A DNA stretch of 15,356 nucleotides from an uncultured Chitinophaga sp. (lineage in GTDB: Bacteria > Bacteroidota > Bacteroidia > Chitinophagales > Chitinophagaceae), in assembly GCF_937874145.1 (NCBI RefSeq), contig NZ_CALNBI010000310.1:1-15356 (forward strand). The letters run 5' to 3'. The translations under genes were made by a program, and so were the position numbers. Within the stretch, counting starts at the first letter, position 1. Each line of letters opens with the position of its first letter. Under the pieces are notes generated by a model that worked only from the letters and a program-made list of their open reading frames with translations, did not search any database and was not told where the DNA came from. Shown here in pieces: positions 7,675 to 13,931 of the stretch.

Positions 7675-9174
7675 TCAGTCGGATTTGTTTAATACTTCCC
7701 GGATCTGCTGGTACAAAGCTTCTCCTTCGCTGGGGTGGCGGGCTTTGGCGATGGCCAGTTTGCCGGATTTGTCGAACAGGAAATACTGGGGATAGGATTG
7801 GCTTTTGTCGGGATGCTGTGCCAGCAGCTCGTTCCAGAGCGGCGGAATGGTTTGGCGGGTTTTGCGGAAGTGCAATCCCTCCATGGCATTGGCGCGGATG
7901 AAATCTTTCCAGATGGCATGCCGGCTGTCGTCGTCCATGGCGAGGAAGAGAAACGCCACCTCTTCGCCGGGAAATGCGGCGCGCAGCGCGGGCAGATGTT
8001 TGATCTCTTCTTTACAGGGACCGCACCAGGTGCCCCAAACATCCAGGAACACTACTTTCCCTTTCAACCGCTGTACAACGGCCTGAACCGTCTGTGTGTC
8101 CGTGCTGTCTTCCAGTACCACGATGCGCGGGTTGCCGGCGTTGGCCGCCAGTTTTTCGCGGAGCGTTGTTTGCATGCTGCGCACACTGGCGCTGAAACGG
8201 CTGTCGGGGAAGCGCTGCAGGAAAGCGGCGGATAACCCTTCTGCCTGCGCGATGTCGCCGTCGTTGTACAGGTTCCGGATCTGTTGCCAGTTGTACGCCA
8301 TAGCGATTTCCGGCGGGAAGTTCCCGAGCGAGCCGATCCATCGCCAGTAGGCTTTCCCGTATTGGTTGACGATCACATTGGCGCTGTCCAGCGAGATACC
8401 GAAGTAAGGAATGGGGGCGGAAGGAGGGCGGTTTTCTTTTTGGATCTGGACGAACGCCTTGGTTTCGAGATAGCGGATGTAGTTGTCTGCGAATGCGAAG
8501 TATTGCGGGCCTGGATGGGCATAAGCGGGTTGAATGCGCACATCATCGAACAGGCTGATCTCCATTTCGCGGGCGGTGGCGCGGTCGGCGATGCCGGTCC
8601 GGAAGAAGTCGTTGAGGTAGTTGATGTGAAGATAACCAAGCTCCGAAATGAGGTATTGTTGGTGAGGATAGGGAATGCGGGATGAGCGGAGCGATTGGAT
8701 ATGCCGGTTGCGCTCCTCGGCATAGGGCGCCAGTACTGACTTTCGGATTTCTGTGGCCGGGAGCGCTGCCAGGGAATCGTTCTCCCAGAAAAACGGGGCA
8801 TCGTCCATCTTCGTTTCTTGTATCCACTGATTTTCCCTGACCAGGGTGCCGCCCGTAAACCGGACGGTCCGGGCGTTTTCATCCAGTTCGATGGCGAGGC
8901 TGCCGCCGGGTTGCATCAACAGGGTGATTTGTTTTTTGCGGAAGAAGAGGGTGGCGGTTTGCAGGCTGTCGGCCGGCAGCGTGATCCGGAATGTGCCTGC
9001 GCTTTCCAACGGAATCGTTTTAGAATTTTCATGATGATAGCCGTAAACGGCAGGCAGGTTGACGGTCAGCGGATGCCCGCCGGTATAATGCCGGATGTTG
9101 CCGCTGAGGGTAAACTGTGCGGTGGCGGGGAACGTGGCGGGCAAGATGGCCAGCAGGATGAGATAAGGCTTCAT
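7675..9174 (-). CDS. TlpA-like thiol-disulfide oxidoreductase with long N-terminal domain
   Basis: This 499-residue exported redox protein has a signal peptide at residues 1-19 (ending FPATAQ). The next ~90 residues are beta-rich (FTLSGNIRHYTGG..., LLMQPGGSLAIELD), resembling the DUF4369-type domain often found before thioredoxin domains in Bacteroidota. A helical middle region spans ~110-355. The C-terminal thioredoxin fold holds the active site W383-C384-G-P-C387 in VFLDVWGTWCGPCKEE, and the SYPQYFLFD segment supplies the expected cis-proline. Such proteins reduce or exchange disulfides in exported proteins, often for cytochrome c maturation or cell-envelope stress. It is interesting that a c-type heme lipoprotein is encoded ~2.5 kb away, but no operon links them. 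Its start is the ATG at 9174, placed by the signal peptide. No good promoter was found close upstream. Family confidence is high; the partner protein is unknown. Confidence 0.93.
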   Translation of the reverse strand: MKPYLILLAILPATFPATAQFTLSGNIRHYTGGHPLTVNLPAVYGYHHENSKTIPLESAGTFRITLPADSLQTATLFFRKKQITLLMQPGGSLAIELDENARTVRFTGGTLVRENQWIQETKMDDAPFFWENDSLAALPATEIRKSVLAPYAEERNRHIQSLRSSRIPYPHQQYLISELGYLHINYLNDFFRTGIADRATAREMEISLFDDVRIQPAYAHPGPQYFAFADNYIRYLETKAFVQIQKENRPPSAPIPYFGISLDSANVIVNQYGKAYWRWIGSLGNFPPEIAMAYNWQQIRNLYNDGDIAQAEGLSAAFLQRFPDSRFSASVRSMQTTLREKLAANAGNPRIVVLEDSTDTQTVQAVVQRLKGKVVFLDVWGTWCGPCKEEIKHLPALRAAFPGEEVAFLFLAMDDDSRHAIWKDFIRANAMEGLHFRKTRQTIPPLWNELLAQHPDKSQSYPQYFLFDKSGKLAIAKARHPSEGEALYQQIREVLNKSD

Positions 9175-9277
9175 GGTTTAAATCTATCCGATCTTTCGGA
9201 ACGCATTCCCGGGATGTGACGAGCAGGCTGCGGGATGTGGTGAATAGTGGTTGCGGAGACGTGAAAAGGGTAGCAGG

Positions 9278-9336
9278 GCTATCTTGATATTTCTTATTGA
9301 GAAATAATATTTCTTTTAAAGAAACTTGCTATCTTG
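9278..9336 (+). promoter_or_regulatory. Tandem palindromic operator-like module upstream of the phosphodiesterase gene
   Basis: Two 20-base units lie head to tail: ATATTTCTT-ATTG-AGAAA-TA (9287-9306) and ATATTTCTT-TTAA-AGAAA-CT (9307-9326). Each contains a TTTCT...AGAAA palindrome; the second is a perfect 15-base palindrome with a central T (9310-9324). The pair is bracketed by two copies of GCTATCTTG (9278-9286 and 9328-9336), 50 bases apart. Each copy contains TATCTTG, a -7-like string (TAnnTTTG). No matching -33 TTTG lies at the right distance from either. The second copy would place transcription start a few bases before ATG 9354. The structure suggests an operator that covers or abuts the promoter. 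Confidence 0.5.
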
Positions 9337-9353
9337 GATGAAAATTCCATCAA

Positions 9354-10244
9354 ATGAAAATTTCCAGACTGATCGGTTGGGTGATCTGCCTATGCATTTT
9401 TACGGTTCATTCCGCCATGGCGCAACGTAAGCCGAAGCACGTGATCCTGATCGGGTCGGACGGGTTCGGAGCCTATGCCTTTAAAAATGCGAAGGTGCCG
9501 GTACTGCGTTCCCTCATGCAGGAGGGCTCCTGGACCTTGCAGGCCAGAACGGTATTGCCTTCTTCGAGCGCTCCCAACTGGGCTTCGATGGTGATGGGAG
9601 CGGGGCCGGAGCTGCACGGTTATACCAAATGGGGCAGCCAGAAACCCGATATGCCGGCCCGGGTGCTCGACGAATACCAGATGTTCCCCACGATATACGC
9701 GCTGCTCCGCAAGGCCCAGCCGAAAAGCGAGATCGGCGTCATTTACGAGTGGGACGGCATCGGTTATCTCTTCCCGAAAGCCGCGGTGAATAAAGACCAG
9801 AATTGCGACGGCGATGTGGCGACGGCCGCAGCAGCTTGTGATTACATCAAATCCGCCAAACCCACCTTCCTCTTCGTTCACCTGCATGATGTAGACAGCG
9901 TGGGGCATACCGTGGGGCACGATACCCCCGAATATTACGGCGCCATCGAGCGGACGGACGCGCATGTGGGCGAGATCCTGCAGGCCATCCGCGACGCGGG
10001 CATGGAAAAGGAAACCGTGGTGATCTTCACGGCCGATCACGGTGGTATCAACAAAGGGCATGGCGCTATTTCCATGCAAGAAATGCAGATCCCCTGGATC
10101 GTGCGCGGCCCTGGCATCAAAGCCGGGTACGAAGTACAGGGCAGTGTGATGACGTTCGATACGGCAGCCACCATGGCAAAGCTCTTCGGGCTGGCAACGC
10201 CGCAGGTCTGGATCGGGAGGGTTGTTGCCGAGATCTTCAAATAA
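9354..10244 (+). CDS. Secreted phosphodiesterase/phosphatase, alkaline phosphatase superfamily (NPP-like)
   Basis: This 296-residue metal-dependent hydrolase carries a signal peptide at residues 1-24 (SAMAQ end), so it acts in the periplasm or outside. It belongs to the type I phosphodiesterase/nucleotide pyrophosphatase branch. Metal ligands are visible in order: D36 (IGSDGFG), D181 and H185 (HDVDSVGH), D228-H229 (TADHGG), and H236 (KGHG). The nucleophile position is a Ser: LPSSSAPNW gives S72, where the NPP family usually has Thr in FPTxTFPN. N75 follows as expected, then GxxPELHGY. IPWIVRGPGIK is the usual late block. It is short for the family, with no added domain. The substrate could be a nucleotide, phospholipid headgroup or sugar phosphate; none can be chosen. 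ATG 9354 is preceded by an operator-like module and the gene ends just before a bidirectional terminator, so it is monocistronic. Confidence 0.92.
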   Translation: MKISRLIGWVICLCIFTVHSAMAQRKPKHVILIGSDGFGAYAFKNAKVPVLRSLMQEGSWTLQARTVLPSSSAPNWASMVMGAGPELHGYTKWGSQKPDMPARVLDEYQMFPTIYALLRKAQPKSEIGVIYEWDGIGYLFPKAAVNKDQNCDGDVATAAAACDYIKSAKPTFLFVHLHDVDSVGHTVGHDTPEYYGAIERTDAHVGEILQAIRDAGMEKETVVIFTADHGGINKGHGAISMQEMQIPWIVRGPGIKAGYEVQGSVMTFDTAATMAKLFGLATPQVWIGRVVAEIFK

Positions 10245-10255
10245 TTGCTACGATG

Positions 10256-10298
10256 CGAGCAAAAGCCGCGCTCCTGTTGGATGCGCGGCTTTTGCTCG
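10256..10298. terminator. Bidirectional terminator between convergent genes
   Basis: A perfect 16-base stem, CGAGCAAAAGCCGCGC (10256-10271) with GCGCGGCTTTTGCTCG (10283-10298), has an 11-base loop. The AAAA/TTTT blocks within the stem give a T-rich 3' arm on both strands. It lies between the phosphodiesterase stop (10244) and the stop of the minus-strand gene (10308), and can serve both. Confidence 0.85.
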
Positions 10299-10307
10299 TA
10301 AGGCCCG

Positions 10308-10646
10308 TTAATTCCAAAGCGTGCCGTCGAGCCCCAGCACGGTGCCTATCCAGAGGCAGAAGATGAACACGACGAAGCAGATGAAAATGGCGGTTATCTT
10401 TTTCCAGCCGCCCTGGAAACGGAAGGGGCTCATCAGGTGGAAGAAGGCGCCTCCCGCGGCGCCCGCCATCGGGACTACGATCAGCGGCCGGATCATCCAG
10501 TAGGCCCCCCAGGCCGGGTTGGCCTCGTTGACGCTGAACAGGAGCAGTGAAATGGGTACCAGAGCAATCGCCGCGCCGATGAGCATCCGTTTCCATAACG
10601 CGGGGGAGAAGAATGAAGGTGCGGGTGAAGGATGGTCTGTTGTCAT
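10308..10646 (-). CDS. Small three-TM membrane protein of unknown function
   Basis: This 112-residue protein is read from the ATG at 10646. The frame continues upstream to 10709, but that extension would run through the promoter and lacks membrane or signal character. A short Pro/Ser-rich cytoplasmic-type start (TTDHPSPAPSFFSPALWKR) is followed by three hydrophobic helices at about residues 20-38, 50-70 and 83-104. Distinct features are NPAWGAYWMIRP before the second helix, the Gly/Ala-rich MAGAAGGAFFH inside it, and a Trp-containing end (LGLDGTLWN). I recall similar short Bacteroidota proteins, but their assigned names are not reliable, so no function is given. It shares an overlapping divergent promoter region with the CsgG-like gene at 10852. 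Confidence 0.75.
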   Translation of the reverse strand: MTTDHPSPAPSFFSPALWKRMLIGAAIALVPISLLLFSVNEANPAWGAYWMIRPLIVVPMAGAAGGAFFHLMSPFRFQGGWKKITAIFICFVVFIFCLWIGTVLGLDGTLWN

Positions 10647-10695
10647 AACCAGTTGAAATTTAATGTTATGATAAAAGAATTTATCTTTAAAAAGT

Positions 10696-10740
10696 ACTTT
10701 GTATTTCAAAGTTAAATCATTTCACTTTGCATTACAAAGT
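10696..10740. promoter_or_regulatory. Overlapping divergent promoters built on two ACTTTG-N5-CAAAGT palindromes
   Basis: Two palindromes, ACTTTG-TATTT-CAAAGT (10696-10712) and ACTTTG-CATTA-CAAAGT (10724-10740), are centred 28 bases apart. On the minus strand TTTG (10738-10735), 20 bases, then TAACTTTG (10714-10707) is an exact Bacteroidetes -33/-7 promoter facing the 3-TM gene (leader ~50 bases). On the plus strand TTTG (10698-10701), 20 bases, then TCACTTTG (10722-10729; one mismatch) faces the CsgG-like gene (leader ~115 bases). Each palindrome thus contains the -7 TTTG of one promoter and the -33 TTTG of the other, so both promoters occupy the same 41 bases. The palindromes may also bind a regulator. 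Confidence 0.7.
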
Positions 10741-10851
10741 TTTTCGGGGAAAATTTTTTCTGCTGAAAGAAGAATATTTTTGGGGAAGACGGTGAACACC
10801 CTGCCCCGGGTTTTCGTTATGTTAATACAAGCCCAAACAAAAGACATCCAA

Positions 10852-11685
10852 ATGAAACGAATTATTTGCTGTATGACGCTGATCCTTGCGTCCTTATTTT
10901 CTTTCGCGCAACAAGCTAAAAACGATGTAATCCTCAAGCTCAACGGCGACGAACTCACCGGGAAAGTTCTAAAAATCAATGATGCCGACGGCCAGGTAGA
11001 CTTCAGCTATGCCGGCGAAACGCTCGTGTACAGCATCAAGACCTCCGAGATCATGAAAATAACCTTCGCCAGCGGCCGGATCCAGCTCTTCAACAAACCG
11101 CCGCAGGCCGCAGCTCAACCCCAGTCTGCATCCGCTGCTTCAGGAGCGGGACTGGCAGACCATCACAACAAAGTTGCCGTATTGCCCTTCTCCTTCATCC
11201 GCGACGGCCAGGCTGCCGACGATGCCATCAGCGAACAGGTGCAGAACGAATGCTACGCCTATATGAACAAACATGCCGGCATCTTCACCATCATACCTCC
11301 CCGCACCTCCAACGCCACGCTCATCAAAGCCGGCGTTACCCGCGAAAATATCAAAGGCTACACCATGGATGATCTCTGCAACATCCTCGGCGTGGAATAT
11401 GTGGTAGACGGTACGGTGACGATGAACAAAACCACCCAAACTACCTACCAATCCAACTCAGGACAGGTGAAATCCAAAGGCGACGATGACAAAGACCGCC
11501 GCTATAACAGCAGTTCCTACGGCACCGCCACCCAGAACTACCAGACCAAACTGAGCCTGGCCATCTACAATGACAAAGGCGCCACTGTCTACGATCAGAA
11601 CCGCACCGCGTTTTTCAACACGCAGGACGCGTACACCAACACCCTGGAATACCTCCTCAAGCGATCTCCGCTTTACACGAAATAA
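10852..11685 (+). CDS. Secreted CsgG/TolB-like domain protein, unknown function
   Basis: This 277-residue protein starts at ATG 10852, chosen because it gives a clean signal peptide (MKRIICCMTLILASLFSFAQ); the longer open frame upstream crosses the promoter. Residues ~23-78 form a small beta domain (DVILKLNGDELTGKVLKI ... SIKTSEIMKITFASG), a type often seen at the start of Bacteroidota envelope proteins. A low-complexity Ala/Gln/Ser/Pro linker follows (83-101). Residues ~107-190 match the CsgG/TolB-N type fold: KVAVLPFSF, then an AISEQVQNECYAYMNK helix, a FTIIPP strand, and ILGVEYVVDGTVT. The tail (195-277) has a charged Ser/Asp/Lys-rich insert and ends in a strand pair. CsgG-like proteins assemble in or regulate the outer envelope. 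Here there is no lipobox and no curli gene nearby, so a role is not assigned. A bidirectional terminator follows. Confidence 0.8.
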   Translation: MKRIICCMTLILASLFSFAQQAKNDVILKLNGDELTGKVLKINDADGQVDFSYAGETLVYSIKTSEIMKITFASGRIQLFNKPPQAAAQPQSASAASGAGLADHHNKVAVLPFSFIRDGQAADDAISEQVQNECYAYMNKHAGIFTIIPPRTSNATLIKAGVTRENIKGYTMDDLCNILGVEYVVDGTVTMNKTTQTTYQSNSGQVKSKGDDDKDRRYNSSSYGTATQNYQTKLSLAIYNDKGATVYDQNRTAFFNTQDAYTNTLEYLLKRSPLYTK

Positions 11686-11696
11686 TACATCATAAA

Positions 11697-11730
11697 AAAA
11701 GGCGGGAAACGATCCCGCCTTTTCGTTTTT
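11697..11730. terminator. Bidirectional terminator between the CsgG-like and helicase genes
   Basis: AAAAGGCGGGA (11697-11707) pairs perfectly with TCCCGCCTTTT (11713-11723) around a 5-base loop, followed by CGTTTTT. An A7 run precedes the stem, giving a T-tract on the minus strand too. It lies between convergent stops at 11685 and 11746. Confidence 0.92.
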
Positions 11731-11745
11731 CATATCCTGTATGTC

Positions 11746-13215
11746 TTACATCGTTTCCAGCAACGCCAGCTCTTCCTGCAGCGTATTGCGCTCCATTTCG
11801 TTTTTACCTTCCGTTGCCCTGATTTCCGCGATCCGCGTTTGTATCCCTTCCGCGATGGCGCGCTGTGTTTCGGCGTTCGGGCTGCTGGTCATGATCTGCT
11901 GCAGGAAATATCCGATGCGGGAATCGCATTGCACGTCGCGCAGCATAACTTTCTTCTTCAGCCGGATGCCTTCCAGGCTGGTGCAACGGCTGAGCGCCAC
12001 GTAGGTTTGCCCTGTCGCGAATGCGCCCGAACCCAGGTCGATGACGACCTTCTGGAACGTTTGCCCCTGGCTTTTATGGATGGTTACGGCCCAGGCGAGC
12101 TTCAGCGGCAGCTGCCGGAAAGTGCCTGTCACGATCTTCTCGATCTCTTCCTTCTGGCGGTTCCATTTATATTCGATGTGCTCCCACTCTGATTTATCCA
12201 CGCGGTGCGTTACTTCGCCTTCATCCAACTGCACTTCCACATGCTCTTCGTCGAGCTGCGTGATTTTTCCCAATGTTCCGTTGACCCAGCGGCGTTGGTT
12301 GTCGTTTTTAATGAACATCACCTGTGCGCCCACTTTGAGCTGCAGCCGGAGGTCTGCCGGCAATTTCCCGCCGCCGCTGCGCGCTTCCTGCTCGAAGTCG
12401 CCCGTGAGCATCGCCTGGTACGAACTGGCGTCGCCATCCAGTGCTTTGAGCCTTTGCTCGTTCACGTTATCGGCGATGGCGTTGGTGGTGCAGAGGATGA
12501 GCTCCAGGGTTTCGCCATTGGGCTCGTAATCCGGCTCGTGGCGGGTGTTGAGGGTAGCCAGGTGATGGGGCTGCACGCTGTTGTCGCGCACGGCGTTGAG
12601 CACCTGTACGAACGAAGGATCGGGCTGGCGGTATACATGTTTCAGTTCGATCATCTGCATGCGGAAGCCTTCCCCGAAAGATTTGGCGCTGAAGAAATAC
12701 GGTGTGCTGTAGTTGTTGCGGATAACTTCCACTTCACCGGCGCGCTTGCTGTCGATCACCGGCGGTAGTTGCAACAGGTCCCCGATCACGAGGAGCTGCT
12801 TGCCGCCGAAGGGCAGCGCGGAACGGAGGTTTTTGCGGAGCGTGAGGTCCACGGCCTGCATGAGGTCGCAGCGTACCATGGAAATTTCATCGATAATGAT
12901 CAGGTCTACCTGTTTGAGCAGTTCCGTCTTTTCTTCGTTGAGATCTTCCACGTTTTTATCCTGCGGAAGATAAGGACGCGGCTCGATGAGGAAAAACGAA
13001 TGGATGGTTTGCCCGCCTACATTGAGGGCAGCCACGCCGGTAGACGCCAGCACGATGTACTTTTTCGGGATGTGCGCGATCAGGTTGCGCAGCAACGTGG
13101 ATTTACCCGTGCCGGCCTTCCCGGTGAGGAACACCGACTGGCGGGTGTACGCGATCAGCCGGATGGCTTCCTGCGCGTCTGGGTTGTCGTGGTATTGTTT
13201 GATCAGCTGGACCAT
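11746..13215 (-). CDS. Pif1/RecD-type superfamily 1B DNA helicase
   Basis: This 489-residue ATP-dependent DNA helicase has the SF1B motifs in order: Walker A GKAGTGKST (32-40), motif Ia STGVAALNVGGQTIHSFF (58-75), Walker B IIIDEISMV (107-114, D109/E110), motif III GDLLQLPPV (145-153), LKHVYRQPDPSF with R196, motif V WAVTIHKSQGQTF (375-387) and motif VI VALSRCTSLEGI (406-417, R410). A beta-barrel-like insert (~290-345, VGAQVMFIKNDNQRRWVNGT...) between the RecA folds is typical for Pif1-like enzymes. Such helicases unwind 5'-to-3' and act at stalled forks or G-quadruplexes; that role is family knowledge. The last ~50 residues are charged helix and could be a small extra domain. It appears monocistronic: convergent on one side, divergent from the lipoprotein gene on the other. 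A weak -7-like TACCTTCG (13257-13250) is the best promoter trace. No defence-type partner genes flank it. Confidence 0.94.
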   Translation of the reverse strand: MVQLIKQYHDNPDAQEAIRLIAYTRQSVFLTGKAGTGKSTLLRNLIAHIPKKYIVLASTGVAALNVGGQTIHSFFLIEPRPYLPQDKNVEDLNEEKTELLKQVDLIIIDEISMVRCDLMQAVDLTLRKNLRSALPFGGKQLLVIGDLLQLPPVIDSKRAGEVEVIRNNYSTPYFFSAKSFGEGFRMQMIELKHVYRQPDPSFVQVLNAVRDNSVQPHHLATLNTRHEPDYEPNGETLELILCTTNAIADNVNEQRLKALDGDASSYQAMLTGDFEQEARSGGGKLPADLRLQLKVGAQVMFIKNDNQRRWVNGTLGKITQLDEEHVEVQLDEGEVTHRVDKSEWEHIEYKWNRQKEEIEKIVTGTFRQLPLKLAWAVTIHKSQGQTFQKVVIDLGSGAFATGQTYVALSRCTSLEGIRLKKKVMLRDVQCDSRIGYFLQQIMTSSPNAETQRAIAEGIQTRIAEIRATEGKNEMERNTLQEELALLETM

Positions 13216-13288
13216 CCCGGCTACGTTTGTTTGGTAAATCTGGAAGGCGCGAAGGTACGGATAGTTGGGGAAAGATGATTGCGCGGGG

Positions 13289-13316
13289 CCGCGGGAACAA
13301 TTTTGGTCCCGCTTTT
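13289..13316 (+). other. Hairpin followed by T-run in the leader region of the coiled-coil lipoprotein gene
   Basis: GCGGGAAC (13291-13298) pairs with GGTCCCGC (13305-13312) around AATTTT, with one A/G mismatch, and is followed by TTTTGTTG. It is oriented like a plus-strand terminator, yet it lies between divergent genes, 37 bases before ATG 13353. If the promoter is upstream it would be an attenuator-like leader; otherwise it may be an operator or chance. No clear promoter is visible in 13216-13352. Confidence 0.3.
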
Positions 13317-13352
13317 GTTGAGAATAGAAACCTATTGCCGAAACCAGGTATT

Positions 13353-13928
13353 ATGATAAGAAATATTTTGACTACCACCGTCTTCCTCCTCACATTTGCC
13401 GCCTGCCGCGATACGGAACGGGAGCGGCAACTCGCCGCGCGGGAGCAGGCCCTGGCGGATAAGGAACAGCAATTTGCCCTGAAGGAGGCCGATTACCGGT
13501 CGCTCCTCCGCTGGCGCGACAGCCTGCTGGCCACCGCTGATACGCTTCATGCCATATTGCCAGCCGCCTGGCCGGCCGATGTGCTGGGCCGCTGGAGCAG
13601 CAAAACCATTTGCCGCGAATCGGGGTGCAGCGAATACGTTGTGGGCGACCAGCGCTCCGGCGCCTGGGAGTTTTCCGAAGATTCTTCGGGCCTGTTCACA
13701 AAAGTGTATGATCGCAATACGCTCGTCCGCGTGTATGCCGGTACGTTCGACAGTTCCGTCATCCGCCTGCGCTTCCGGCCGGATTCCAGTTCGCAGCGGA
13801 AAGTGGAGATGGATGTGGAATTGAGCCGCAGCGGAACGGGAACGATCAAAGGCACCCAGGTGCTGAAAATGGAGAATGGCTGCACCGCGAGGTTCGCCGT
13901 AGAATTGGTTCGTGCTTCAAATAATTAA
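13353..13928 (+). CDS. Coiled-coil lipoprotein of unknown function, upstream partner of antiporter
   Basis: This 191-residue protein starts at ATG 13353, placed by the lipoprotein signal that follows (hydrophobic core ending TFAA-C18, relaxed Bacteroidota lipobox). Residues ~19-65 are strongly helical and charged (RERQLAAREQALADKEQQFALKE...), a short coiled coil that may form dimers or reach into the periplasm. From ~73 a beta-rich domain starts with VLGRWSSKTICRESGCSEY; C87 and C92 could form a disulfide. It continues with strands (RVYAGTFDSSVIRLRFRPDS, KVEMDVELS, TARFAVELV). Its stop codon is 3 bases before the antiporter's ATG, so the two are almost surely one transcript and perhaps translationally coupled. 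I do not recognise the family. A link to the antiporter is an inference from spacing only. Confidence 0.82.
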   Translation: MIRNILTTTVFLLTFAACRDTERERQLAAREQALADKEQQFALKEADYRSLLRWRDSLLATADTLHAILPAAWPADVLGRWSSKTICRESGCSEYVVGDQRSGAWEFSEDSSGLFTKVYDRNTLVRVYAGTFDSSVIRLRFRPDSSSQRKVEMDVELSRSGTGTIKGTQVLKMENGCTARFAVELVRASNN

Positions 13929-13931
13929 CGT

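Noticed and set aside
9199..9241. Direct repeat of GGGATGTG in the divergent region before the phosphodiesterase
   Set aside because: It has only two short copies in GC-rich sequence, without symmetry or fixed helical spacing. It is probably chance.
10699..10851. Upstream extension of the CsgG-like gene's frame
   Set aside because: It would start inside the promoter palindromes and would bury the signal peptide that begins at 10852.
12205..12768. 187-codon plus-strand frame opposite the helicase
   Set aside because: The helicase motifs on the minus strand are complete; the opposite frame has no features.
11746..13215. Helicase as part of a defence or mobile-element system
   Set aside because: No nuclease, methyltransferase, integrase, transposase or repeat lies nearby. 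A stand-alone Pif1-like helicase is a normal chromosomal gene in this phylum.
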